Below are positions 1 to 28,014 of a stretch of 64,000 nucleotides of DNA, in pieces. Source of the stretch: Montifringilla adamsi (Eukaryota > Chordata > Aves > Passeriformes > Passeridae). Within the stretch, counting starts at the first letter, position 1, and each line of letters starts with the position of its first letter. The notes under the pieces were generated by a model. It had not been told where the DNA came from and did no database searches. It saw only the letters and a list, made by a program, of their open reading frames with translations. The position numbers and the translations under genes are program-made. The stretch covers positions 980,209 to 1,044,208 of the forward strand of contig JAGGNK010003113.1 in assembly GCA_017590115.1 (NCBI GenBank), given 5' to 3'.

Positions 1-18186
<18,186 letters not shown>

Positions 18187-18370
18187 GTTAAGGAAACACT
18201 GTCATTAGAATGGATAAAAAAAAAAATACATGGCCAACTCAACACTAGAATCATGAACATTAGAAGTAGAGAACGGGGAGGGGGAATAATTCTGCCACAG
18301 TAAGAGGGCAGCTTTCCAACCTGCCGAAAATATTTTGTAATCCCTTCAGCCTTTTGTCACCTTTCAGTGT

Positions 18371-18387
18371 CGTATCTCGACGATACG
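18371..18387 (+). other. Small inverted repeat in DNAJC5 3' UTR
   Basis: CGTATC and GATACG form a perfect 6-bp stem around a 5-nt loop. It contains several CpGs in otherwise CpG-poor sequence. Its function is unknown. Confidence 0.35.
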
Positions 18388-21300
18388 TGAAGTGCTGTAG
18401 CATGCAGTATTTAAAGCAGTTTAGCTACGGTCTTATTTGTTTCCTTTCTTTTGGTTTTTTTTTTTCCTCCTGTTTTGTTTTGTTTTTTGTTTTTTTATAG
18501 CATGTATGGAGTTATGTTAAATGTCTGTGGTGTAACGTATTGAGTTGTCACAATATCAGTGCGATGGAGACATTCTGCATTTTAAGCAGTGGTACTGGCC
18601 TAAAAATGAGATTTAAAAAGTGTCATAGAAGCCACTGTTCTTCTGTACAGCTGAGCTGTTGAAGACCTTTAGAAGTTGAGGATTTTCATTTGAGTGCAAC
18701 AAACCAATTCTTTCATTCCTCCTTCTATTCCTGCGTTATTATCTAAGCAAGTTTACAAAGCCAAGAACCAAAAAATGCCAGTCCTGCAGAGCTGGAGTCC
18801 TCTCTAATGCTGGTTTTCAGCTTAAATAAATCTACCTTGAAAAATAAAAAGGGAGAGTTGCCAATCTTTGAACAGTAAATTGAACAGCTCGTTGTGTATG
18901 AGGCGATCTCCAGTGACAGTGGAACCAAAACCAACTGGGAATGGGCTCCTGTGGTGGTGGCAGTGGGATTTTAACTCCAAGCACAATTCTGTTTTGATTT
19001 GAGTTCACTTGTTTTCCTGTAATGCTAAAGACCAAATAGTGCAGCTTTGTTTCTGAATGCATGAGAATCTTAAAGTGAAACTGGTTAACTGGCTCTCACT
19101 GAGCAAATGGCAAAATGCAGACAGTAGGCAACAGCAGAAGTGTTTGAAAACAATTGATGTTTAAAATTTTGTTCTAATAATGTGAGACTTTAATAGGCAA
19201 ATGGGGTATTACATGTCTTTTTTTAAAACTTTTATAATACACTAACCCTTTAATTTAATGAACATCTTTGTGGAGTACTTAAATGGGTTTTAAAGAACAA
19301 ACCACCTTTCTTTGTGTTTATATTGTATAATTTGCACATTGTCTTGCATTTAGATTGTTTACACCAGTGTTTCTCTTTTCTTTGGAACAACTATGTGGAA
19401 ACCACTGAAAGGTTTCCTGTACTATTTTGAAACCAAATCAAGTCTGAATTCTGTTCTAGAAACTGTGGTTTACTGAGGTTTAACTGTTAAAAAGACATTT
19501 TAGGCAGCTGCTGAATTACTGGCGTATTTTGTTGTCAATAATCCTGCTTTAGGTGATCCAGAGTCAGATCTAGAACAGCTCCAGAGAACCCACCCTTGGC
19601 ACTTGGAGAGGGTAATCACGGCCTCATCAATTTTAATCGTTACGGTTTTATATCACAATCCTCTGCTGTCCCTTGTACCCCTGTCCCCCTGATCTGTTTT
19701 CCCCTCTTTCTGTGGAGGGGCTCTTGGCACCTTCCCCCCGTGCCTGCTGCTCCCTCAAAGCTCCAGGTGGTGCTTTGAAGCAAGATGAAGATCCATTGGT
19801 CTGCACAAAGGCTGCCAGGAAAGGGCAGGGACCCAGAGAACTATTCTGAATATATTTTCCTGCTGTCTTTGCATGAGCAACATGAAATCTGCCATGAAAC
19901 CATGTTAAACGTGCTGGGTAGGAGAACATGTTCTCCCCAAGGTCTCAGTGCTCAGTGAGGAGTGTTTGCACACCCAGACTTTGCTGTGGCTGTTGGTACA
20001 AGCACATATTTGCCTGCATGGGAGCTTGCTACAGATCAGCATGATTTTAGTACCATATCCAGCCCCCAAAATTCCCAAAAAAATCTGTTACTTTTAATTA
20101 ATGGCTCAATTTCAGCAACACACTCCTTAAATAATTTCTTCTTTGCCCATAGTCCTTACAGACCTGAAATGTGGCGGTTTAGTGCAAGATACTTTTAATT
20201 TCTCCTGACTTGGATGGCCTTGAGAACATTTGTATATGATTTGGCTTGAGGTCCTTATTTAGTTAATGTCTTTCTTTGACCCCTTGGAACAAAAAGCCAT
20301 TTTTAGGCTTAAACCCAATATCATTTTGTCTGTCCCTGTAGATTTTGCCTGAAGCCTGTTCTTGGTGTAAAATTGCACTCTGGAATATGGTGGGGCATGT
20401 GCAGGCTTTGTCCTCTCATTCACTGGTTAAAATTGCCTGTATCTGCAAATTGTGTTCTTGGTAAAAAAGAAAAAAAAAAAGGTATTGAGGTTGTTTGGCT
20501 TTGTAAATGAGTGTGGCTGATCAGAGCCAGTGAGTGAATGAGGGAGGGGCTCTTCCCTGGGAGCTGTTCCGTTCCCTGTCCCTGTGTTCATCTCAGTGGA
20601 TAACACAGAGATGGTTGCTGGGTGTTGCTCTGCTGCAGAGCACCTTTGCCCCCAGTGCTGGGGGCTGGTTGCCACTGTTAATTTGGAATAATGCTCTTAT
20701 TTCTTAACCTCTTTGGGCTGTTTCCACAGGAGTAGAGAGGCTGGTGGGAAGTTGTGGCTCCAGGGAGGTGTGTGACACACCTGGAGTCACTCTGCAGGCT
20801 CCTGACAAGGGAACTGAAGTGTGGGCAGCACATGAGGACCAGAGGCAGAACAGTTATCTGTGGGGAACGATGACATCCAGGATAAGTTTGCAGTTTTAGA
20901 TCTTTGCTTAGCAAGGGATGAGTTTGGAGAGAGACTGCTTTCCTGTTGGTTCTGTCTGTGGGTGGTGTGTGAACAGGAAATTAGTCTGTTACGTGCCAGA
21001 GTGGTGCTAGATGCTCCAAGGGAGACCATTCTGAGATCTCACTTACAGGGAATGATGGGAAAACATAATTCTAGAGGAATATTCATGTTTTTTGAAGCTT
21101 TTTCAAGTTTGCCCATGTTACTGCCTAATCTCTGAGTTTGGGATTTTTGTGTATTAGTGAAGTTTTTCTTGAACTATGTAAGGAAGTTATTTAAACATTC
21201 CTTCTTTGAAGCCAATACCGTGTCATGGCACATAAGTACATTAATGCCCACTTTTCCCCTCTTGGAGGGAAGGTGCAAGAGTACCCTGGGCTCTAACATG

Positions 21301-23108
21301 AGTTGCACTTCATAGTGGCCAAGTAGAATCCTAGTAAATGCAAAGTTCAATTGGGAATAATGATTTAAAATCTGGCAGAGAAGCTCAGACAGCAATTCTG
21401 AGCTTGGGCAAGGGGAGTTGCAGCATCCCAGTGCTGCAGCCTGACCTGGCTTAGTGCAGAATGTTTCCCTCCAAAATCAAACCTGACCACTGTCCATCTC
21501 AGTCCAGTGTTTTGCCAGAATTAAAACTTGAGCTTGGATTTTATTTATTTATTTGTTTCTTTAAAGTTGTATCATTTGTACAAGTTGCCTGAGTCCTCCA
21601 TTCCAGTCGTTCGGCCGCCTCCATCCAGCTCCTCCAACCTCTCCAGCACTGATCTCCTTAGCACTTGTAGCTCCATTGGGGTGAATCCCAACTGGAGGGT
21701 TTGGTGTTCAGGATACTGATTTATCCATGTGTTGCATGGAGAGCCATTCCTAGCTTGGGTGAGGAGGGAAAGCTGCTGCTGAGAGCGCTCAGGCGCCAGC
21801 TGTCCCTCCTGCACATGAAGCTGCTGGAAAAGGAGGTGCTGGATCTGTCCTGTCCATCCTCCCTAGGGATGGGAACATCCTAAATGCACTGTACTGAAGG
21901 GGCATTGCACCCCTTAAATGCCAGTCTCATTTTGTTAGTGATATTTGTAGGAAATTCTTAAGTATTTATCTGTATATAAATTTATGTAAGACCTCAGTGG
22001 CATCCCATAGGGTGTCAGATTTTGCTGGTCCCATGCAGTGGTGTTTTAGAGCCATGTTCCCTTTTTAGTCTTCTTTTTAGATTTGTAGTCTTTTAAAACT
22101 GCTTTAGATATTAGCACTCCTAGTGTTCTTAAAGTGGGATCCTCTTGGAGGTTTGGAGGGGCAGAACTGAGGAGGAGGGCTTGGGCATGGCACAGAAACA
22201 CCCAGTCCTGCAGCAGGGGGTGTGGTGGGGGGAGTGCTGCTCTCCAAACCCTTCCTGTCAGCCTGTAAACACCTCACACAGGTGTAACCAGGGCAGGAGC
22301 CTGACAGAAAAACTACTCCTGTCCCATCTGTGAGGCAGTTTAGTGCTGTGGGGGGGACACCTGTGCACTCTGAGGGGCTGTTCCAGAGCATTTGTACCAC
22401 GCACGCTCCTTGAGAGACGCACCTGCTTCTCTCAACGACTTTGTGCCCTTCCTCTGGTGCCCTTTGATATTTTGCCAAGTTGTGGATAATTTAGGAAATT
22501 TATGCTGCAGGTTTTTTGTACCCAGTGCACCTGTATCTTGGCATCATGTTTAACAGGTCACTCTGGCAGGGTGGTCAGGGCAGTTTGCAGCCCCCACCTC
22601 GTGTCAATAATTCCGAATAGTGTTTAAATGCATTAATCTTGGAGCACTGAACCGTAACCCCCCAGTAATAGTTTATAGTGTCAGGTCGATATAAACTTCA
22701 CATGCTTCAGCATCTGGTGCTGCTTCTCTGCATTCTAGTGGAGATCATCTAGTTTGTAGTGTCTCATTGCACCAACAGCTGCTTAAAATCTCTCGAAAGA
22801 ATCGTAGCCAGTAGCTCACCAGGTGGCAGGAAATTTGTCAGTGTTCAGCTCCCGCAAGATCCATGGTCCCCTCCACGAGCTGCCTTTGGAGGCTTTCTGG
22901 GACTGTCTGGGACTCAGCAAGACTGCAATTCCTGTGTTCTTCCAAGAAGACACTTCCTTTACGAGGAGAAGCCGCGGGAGGGAAGCTGGCTGTCTGATGT
23001 TTGCACAAGCCAAATGCCAGAAATCTGGAAGGTGAACTTTCATTATGCCAATGTTACATGCACAGTTCATTTTGGTGTTAAAAGGATAGATGCTGGGAAT
23101 TTCTGGTG

Positions 23109-23138
23109 GTTATATATATATATGTATGTATATGTATA
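23109..23138. repeat. TA/TATG microsatellite
   Basis: Alternating TA followed by TATG units in the distal DNAJC5 3' UTR. Confidence 0.8.
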
Positions 23139-23589
23139 GAGGAAGCTCTTATATAAACTGGCTGTTCATTCCCGAGTGCTGTTGTCTTCTCTGCTCCCTC
23201 TCCCAGCCCTGTGGGTGTTCTCTTGCAGTCTGTGAGCGGTTGCTTGTCAAACCATTCCAAAAATTTAACAATCTACTTGAATTCCATGAGCTGCCCCTTG
23301 TCCCAGCTCCTCTGGCTGGAACAGAGCTCTGCCTGCTCCAGCTGTCCTTAGGAGGAGAGAAGGGGGAGCTGGCAGAGGGCACAGAGGCAGCTCTGGAGTG
23401 ACTGGAACTTGTGCGGCTGGCACGTGGGGTGTTTAGATGTGGTTAATGTGCTCATCACTTAAGCTGTGATAGAACACATGGATTTGGGTTTTTTCCCTAG
23501 TTTTCACCACATTGGACTCCCCGGAGCGGGGCTGGGTGAGCTCACAGAGCAAGGTCCACCCTCTGCTGAGGGTGTGGGCTGCAGCATCA

Positions 23590-23632
23590 CGTGTGTGTAT
23601 GTATGTATATATGCACATATGTATATATTTAT
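23590..23632. repeat. GT/TATG/TA microsatellite
   Basis: GTGTGTGTATGTATG grades into TATATATG and TATATTTATA. Purine-pyrimidine alternating repeat in the DNAJC5 3' UTR. Confidence 0.75.
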
Positions 23633-24901
23633 ACAACAGGTGTGCACCTTGGGTTTTTCTTTGGTGGTAAAAACGTGAGATTTGGCTCCAAGTAGTGCTC
23701 TGAACTCAGCCAGACAGGGGGAAGGTATGAGTTTTGTGTGGCCACAAATTTGTGCTTCTTTGCTCTCAGCTGCAGGAAAACCCAAACCCGACCTGTGGGG
23801 TTGAGGGATTGGTGAGGACATGGTGAAGGAGCCTGTTGTATAAATAAATGGGTCCTAGGAACAGGAGAACCATCTCCTGCTCCCCACACCCTGCTCGGGG
23901 AGTTCCCACATGAGCAGCATGGGGTTTGCACGGCTGGGTGCTGTCCCTCCTCTTGCAGGTTGGTTCCATAAGGACTTGGAGTTACTGAAACTCCTACACC
24001 TGAAGCTGGCAGTGATCCATGTGAAGGCACAGTGGTTGTGGCTGATGCACATGTGAGTCCCACCACATCCCCTCTAGCCATGCTGGATGGAGTCACCACC
24101 GCCCTCGTCCTCCTCAGGCTGTTCCTGCCAGGGGCTGTTCCTGCCACGCAGCACACCAGGGGTTCCTGCTTCACAGCAGAAATGGGGCAATACTGGGGAG
24201 ATTTTTACTGCTGGCACCGCTGAAGTTCTGTTTGTGACCATCACGGCTGATGAACTCTAAGTTTGCCAATTCCAAACGTGCTGTTTCCGTGCTGGATGCT
24301 GAGCTGATCGCTGTCATTCCTTCCTCCCTCTCATCCCACCGTTGCCTGCCTTGCTGGGGCGGGGTGTGGATGGGTCGGTTGCTGTCACCGCTGACATCCC
24401 AGGCAGTTTATGTTCATTTTGCATGTGAGCAGGGCCCTGAACTGTGTAATTCCTCGTGGGGTTTGGTTTCCTGGCCCCTTTATGGAGCCAGAAGGAGCTG
24501 AGGATGCCGGGAGAGACGCGCCTGCATTTGCACTGCACTTCAACTCGGGCGGGGGTGGGGGATAGAGGGAGCCCATCTTTAAAAAAAGAAAAAAAATAGT
24601 AAAAAAAACCCCAAACCAAACCCACCACAATCGAAGTATAAATGCATCTGAGAAGCAATTATAATATAGACATATATCTATTTTGTTATGTTACTAAAGG
24701 ACCATACTTTGAGTTGTCTGTAAGTAGACGTGGCTGTCTGAACTTCGTGGATTGTAACACTCGATACTACTGAGCTCCTGTACATACCCGCAGCGACGGC
24801 AGAAGGAATTATTTTCTGTTTTAGCATGGTAATTTGTGTCTTGTATGTCCGAATATAAACTAAAATAAAGATTGCTAAGTTATCGGAAACCACTGTTGTA
24901 A

Positions 24902-24907
24902 AATAAA
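24902..24907 (+). terminator. DNAJC5: Polyadenylation signal of DNAJC5 (distal)
   Basis: AATAAA, with a second AATAAA 38 nt upstream at 24864-24869. A cleavage site is expected near 24920, before T- and TG-rich sequence. Confidence 0.7.
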
Positions 24908-24920
24908 TGTTTTCAATGCA

Positions 24921-26529
24921 GAAATGCTCATCGGATTTTTCTTTCTTTATTTGCGTGCTGGAACTCGGCACAAGAGGGAGGGGCTGTGGGACAGGGTGGG
25001 GCTGGCTGGGAAGTGGGAGTGGGAGAGGTCACCCATCCCTGGGATGGGCACTGGGTGCAGGGTCTCCAGGGCAGGAACTGTAGCCAGTCCCCTTTACCCC
25101 TCCTGCACCCACTGTGGGGTCTGGGCTGGTTTTGAGCCTTAAAGTCCAAAGATCATGTGATGCTGGACCCTGGCAGGTATTTGGGGTGTAAATGCAGGTT
25201 AGAGTTTTTGGTGGGGTAGGAATTTTATACAGGGCTGAGGGAGGCAACAGGGGCTGTGTCTGCAGTAAAAATACCCTGGAGAAACTCAGGTTATTGACAC
25301 TGGGTTTGCTCCTGCTGTTGCTGGTGGAGAGAACAAAGATGAATGGAAGATGTGCTGAAGGAGCTCCGAGATTGATCCAAGCCAAGGTGGGGACGAAGGC
25401 AGCACAAAATCTGTCCTGCCCCCAAGCCTGTGGTGACTGTGGGGCTGTCCCTGCTGCAGGTGCCACCAGCAGCTGTTCTGACCCTGGGATTGTTCATTTT
25501 GGATAGGTGAGTTCTGCTTTTGATGGAGGCAAGCACTAAATTGTGTTTTAACTTAGGTTGGCAGGTTGGACAGAGCTTTAAGCAGCCTGATCTAGAGGGA
25601 GGTGTCCCTGCCCCTGGCCCATGTTGCCCTGGCAACACCAAATGCTGCTGGGGCTGAGCAGCCCCTCCGGAGAGGGAGGAGTGGAGTGCAGGGTCAGGCC
25701 AGGTTGGGTTCAAAGCTGAGACCAACTCAGGCACGTGCTCCTCACCACTTCCCTGCACTCCTTAGCACAGTCTGATCTTTACTGTGATTTCTGTCCCAGC
25801 CCCACAAGTCTGCTCCCTCACTGTCCCCTCTCTGATGTCCCCAGGGTGCCAGAGGTCCTGTCCAGCCCTGTGCCCACCCCAGTCAATCACCCAAGGCTGG
25901 AATGGCTGAGCTGGCCTGGGGGAAGGATGTTGACCCCTTCCCTGGTCTGCAGAGTGCAGGGCCCTGGGACAATTTTCCTCCTTCCACCACACCTGTCAGT
26001 GCCTGGGAGCCTTCTCAAACCCAGTTCAGCCCCGTCAAGCCTGGCAGTGCACTGTGCACAGCTTGGGGTGGGAATGGCTGCTCCAAGCTCGGGGCTGATT
26101 TGCAGGAGGGGGGGCTCCATGCCCCAGAGAGAACAGAGCTTGGGGAGGGAGGGGGCCCCTGGGGGCCTGCAATGCTCTTGCTGCCAATGTTTTACACAGA
26201 TGCTCACCTTTCTCCAAGAACCGCCAAGCTCAGGTGTCACTAAACCTTGTCCCAAATCCCCAGCTGTGACACAAAAAGGGCAGACTTGCTGTGAAGCTGG
26301 GGAGCAGCAGCTTTTGGAGCCATTCACAGGGATGCTGGAGAAGCTCTGGCTGGGTCTCAGGGTGCAGCTTCCAGCTGGGGTGGCACTACCTGCATCATTC
26401 AGAGCTCTTTATGGAGATGTTTTTTTCACCCGAGGAAGCACGTGGGATTGCTTCAGTGGTTTGGGGGAGACCTGGTTCGGGTCCACAGGTTTATGAGAGT
26501 GGGGAAACATAAGAGCACAGCAGCAGGGC
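24921..26529. other. Intergenic spacer between convergent DNAJC5 and CRH2
   Basis: 1.6 kb of GC-rich sequence separating the two inferred 3' ends. Open frames exist on both strands (for example 25735-26496 plus) but reflect GC-rich composition. No conserved domain or repeat family was recognised. Confidence 0.6.
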
Positions 26530-26544
26530 AGGTACGACTGTGAC

Positions 26545-26550
26545 TTTAAT
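26545..26550 (-). terminator. CRH2: Polyadenylation signal of CRH2
   Basis: ATTAAA on the minus strand, 166 nt after the stop codon. It is the only good signal close to the gene, and gives a 3' UTR of about 180 nt. Confidence 0.65.
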
Positions 26551-26715
26551 GCACAAGAGTGACATGCGGGACGCAGTGACAGGAACACTGCCAGGCAAGG
26601 TGGGGACTCCCTGGGCACGGCTGCAGCCCACAGCATCCCCGCCATTCTCCGCTCTGCCGTGGTGTCTTGTTACGGGGTCGGTCTCCTTCATTCCCCCACC
26701 TCCGACGACCCTCCC

Positions 26716-27108
26716 TCATTTCCCTATACTCTGCAGCAAGAGCTTATTGCTGAGCGCCTTCTGGGCCAGTCTTTCCTCCCGGGACATTTCCAGGAACTCG
26801 CGCAGGAGGTGGAAGGTGAGATCCAACGAGTTGGGTTTTCCGTCTCGCCTCTTGCCGGTTTGCAGCGCCCGCCGGGCTCGGGGGGCCGGGGCGAGCTCTG
26901 CCCCGTGGAACAGGCACAGTCTTTGGGGCAGGGGATGGGCGGCGGGGACCTGGGCTCTCGGGGCTCCCATCCAGGGCTCCCAGGTCAGTTGTGGGGCCAG
27001 GGCCAGCCTGCGGGACGGACCGCGGGGCCACTGCAGCGGGGAGCAGGTCTCCGAGGGCAGGAAGAGCAGGACGAGGACGGAGGCAGCTGAAATCATCCTG
27101 ACCCGCAT
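26716..27108 (-). CDS. CRH2: Corticotropin-releasing hormone 2 precursor (CRH-family neuropeptide)
   Basis: 130 aa. The start MRVRMISAASVLVLLFL opens a clear signal peptide (about residues 1-23) and lies 25 nt after the exon 2 acceptor; the frame stays open further upstream only through intron. A poorly conserved proregion follows, then a basic cleavage site KRR at 86-88. The mature peptide spans 89-128 (40 residues) and contains SLDLTFHLLREFLEM, the hallmark of CRH, urotensin-1 and urocortin peptides. It ends SIGK-stop, so Gly129 would give C-terminal amidation. SLDLTFHLLRE matches CRH itself more closely than urocortins, but the precursor is much shorter than CRH (196 aa in human) and the locus is different. 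A second CRH paralogue, CRH2, is known from chicken and other non-eutherian vertebrates; chicken CRH2 acts through CRH receptors on pituitary TSH and ACTH. The orthology here is inferred from sequence and layout. Confidence 0.92.
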   Translation of the reverse strand: MRVRMISAASVLVLLFLPSETCSPLQWPRGPSRRLALAPQLTWEPWMGAPRAQVPAAHPLPQRLCLFHGAELAPAPRARRALQTGKRRDGKPNSLDLTFHLLREFLEMSREERLAQKALSNKLLLQSIGK

Positions 27109-27132
27109 CGCAGCCACTCCGGGGCCAGAAGC

Positions 27133-27603
27133 CTGCAAGAACAGCCCCCCCCCCACCCCGGACCCCCACATCCCCCCCGCTGAGGTCAGGGGTCACTCGA
27201 GGGGCTTCACCCTGTTGGGGACCCCCTCCCCAGGGATGAAATTCCCTGGGGATGAAGCCCCCCGGGACAGCGTCTCCACCCCCGCCGATGGGAATCCCAC
27301 CCCCCGTCTCTGGGACAGGACCCTTGTGGAGATGGGACGCCCCGCGGGCTGGGATCCCCCACCCGGGGACGCGACACCCCTTCTCCCAGGATGGGACTCC
27401 CCAGGACATGAGACATCCTTGGCACAGCACGGCACGGCACGGCACCCTCCAGGACGTGGGACACCCCGCGAGAGGACACCCCCCATCCCGGGACAGGACC
27501 CTCCTCTCCCCGGGGCCAGACACCCTCAGGCTCGGGATCCCCCTCCTTGTGCCGGGGCTCCCGGGGATGGCGGTGGCCGTCCCGGTCCCCGTGCGAGTCT
27601 CAC
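27133..27603 (-). other. CRH2: CRH2 5' UTR intron with degenerate GC-rich tandem repeats
   Basis: 471 nt. Much of 27190-27545 is built from imperfect GGGAC and GGGATCCC-type units some 20-30 bp long (minisatellite-like), which keeps several spurious frames open. Just upstream of the acceptor, at 27143-27180, the minus strand carries runs of seven, five, four and ten G's, leaving only a very short pyrimidine tract before CAG. Confidence 0.7.
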
Positions 27604-27665
27604 CGCTCTCCGGCGCTCCGCTGGCTCCGCGCCTCCCGCAGGACGCGCCGCTCCGCGCCCCGCGC

Positions 27666-27671
27666 TATATA
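27666..27671 (-). promoter_or_regulatory. CRH2: TATA box of CRH2
   Basis: CTATATAG on the minus strand in an otherwise very GC-rich context, about 62 nt before the exon 1 donor. It predicts a start site near 27642. Vertebrate CRH genes are also TATA-driven. Confidence 0.75.
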
Positions 27672-27683
27672 GGGGCGGGGAGC

Positions 27684-27694
27684 CACGTGATTGG
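27684..27694 (-). promoter_or_regulatory. CRH2: CCAAT box next to E-box (CACGTG) in CRH2 promoter
   Basis: CCAAT at 27694-27690 is followed directly by CACGTG at 27689-27684, 13 nt upstream of the TATA box. Spacing is typical of a core promoter. The E-box could bind bHLH factors such as USF. Confidence 0.6.
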
Positions 27695-27704
27695 AGCGGG
27701 GCCG

Positions 27705-27725
27705 GGATCTGTCCGCGGTGCTGAA
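27705..27725 (-). promoter_or_regulatory. CRH2: RE1/NRSE (REST-binding) site in CRH2 promoter
   Basis: The minus strand reads TTCAGCACCGCGGACAG and four more bases, matching the classical 21-bp RE1 (beginning TTCAGCACCACGGACAG) at 18 of 21 positions, with both half sites and spacing intact. It lies 34 bp upstream of the TATA box. REST silences neuronal genes outside neurons through such sites, and the CRH gene is itself known to contain one. Occupancy here is inferred. Confidence 0.75.
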
Positions 27726-27994
27726 CGGGGGGAGAGCGGGGGGACACGCGGGGGGTGACAATCTGGGGGAGCATGGGAGGGGGAGAGTCCGGCGGGGGGA
27801 CACAGGGGGTTCATGGGCATGCAAGTCCGGGGGGTGAGGGAGGGGGAGTGTTTGGGGGGCTGTGGGGTGTGAGGGGAGTGCAGGGGTGGGTGTGCAAGCG
27901 GGCACGAATGTGTGCAGGGGCGTTTCTCGGTGCGTCGTGGGTTTGGGGGTTGGAGAGGTGAGGGGGAGCTGGGGGGTGTGAGGTGAGTGTGCGT

Positions 27995-28014
27995 TCATGA
28001 GTGCGCACTCATGA
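27995..28014. promoter_or_regulatory. 20-bp perfect palindrome upstream of CRH2
   Basis: TCATGAGTGCGCACTCATGA is its own reverse complement. It lies about 350 bp upstream of the predicted CRH2 start. The ATGAGT halves resemble AP-1/CRE-type half sites and TGACG continues on the right, but no exact known motif was matched. Confidence 0.5.

Larger units (their letters stand above)
18187..24920 (+). other. DNAJC5: DNAJC5 3' UTR (about 6.7 kb)
   Basis: Open frames here are short and carry no family signature. Two early signals, AATAAA at 18825-18830 and 18843-18848, could give a short 3' UTR of about 0.7 kb. Two late signals at 24864-24869 and 24902-24907, followed by GT/T-rich sequence after 24930, suggest the main long end near 24920. 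The interval holds AT microsatellites (23109-23138 and 23590-23632), T-rich runs near 18450-18500 and a small CpG-containing hairpin at 18371-18387. Base composition rises from AT-rich to GC-rich along it. Confidence 0.7.
26530..27642 (-). other. CRH2: CRH2 transcription unit (two exons)
   Basis: The exon limits are inferred from signals. A TATA box at 27666-27671 predicts a start near 27642. Exon 1 ends at 27604 before donor GTGAGA. Intron 27603-27133 ends CTGTTCTTGCAG. Exon 2 runs from 27132 to a cleavage site near 26530, after ATTAAA at 26545-26550. One intron in the 5' UTR and the whole coding region in exon 2 is the layout of the vertebrate CRH gene, which supports the assignment. The gene is convergent with DNAJC5. 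Confidence 0.75.

Noticed and set aside
25735..26496. 253-codon plus-strand frame between DNAJC5 and CRH2
   Set aside because: GC-rich chance frame. It starts without a promoter and shows no homology that I recognise.
26540..27724. 394-codon plus-strand open frame
   Set aside because: It is antisense to CRH2 exon 2, intron and promoter. Its length comes from the GC-rich repetitive intron, and its protein is Pro/Gly/Arg-rich without a domain.
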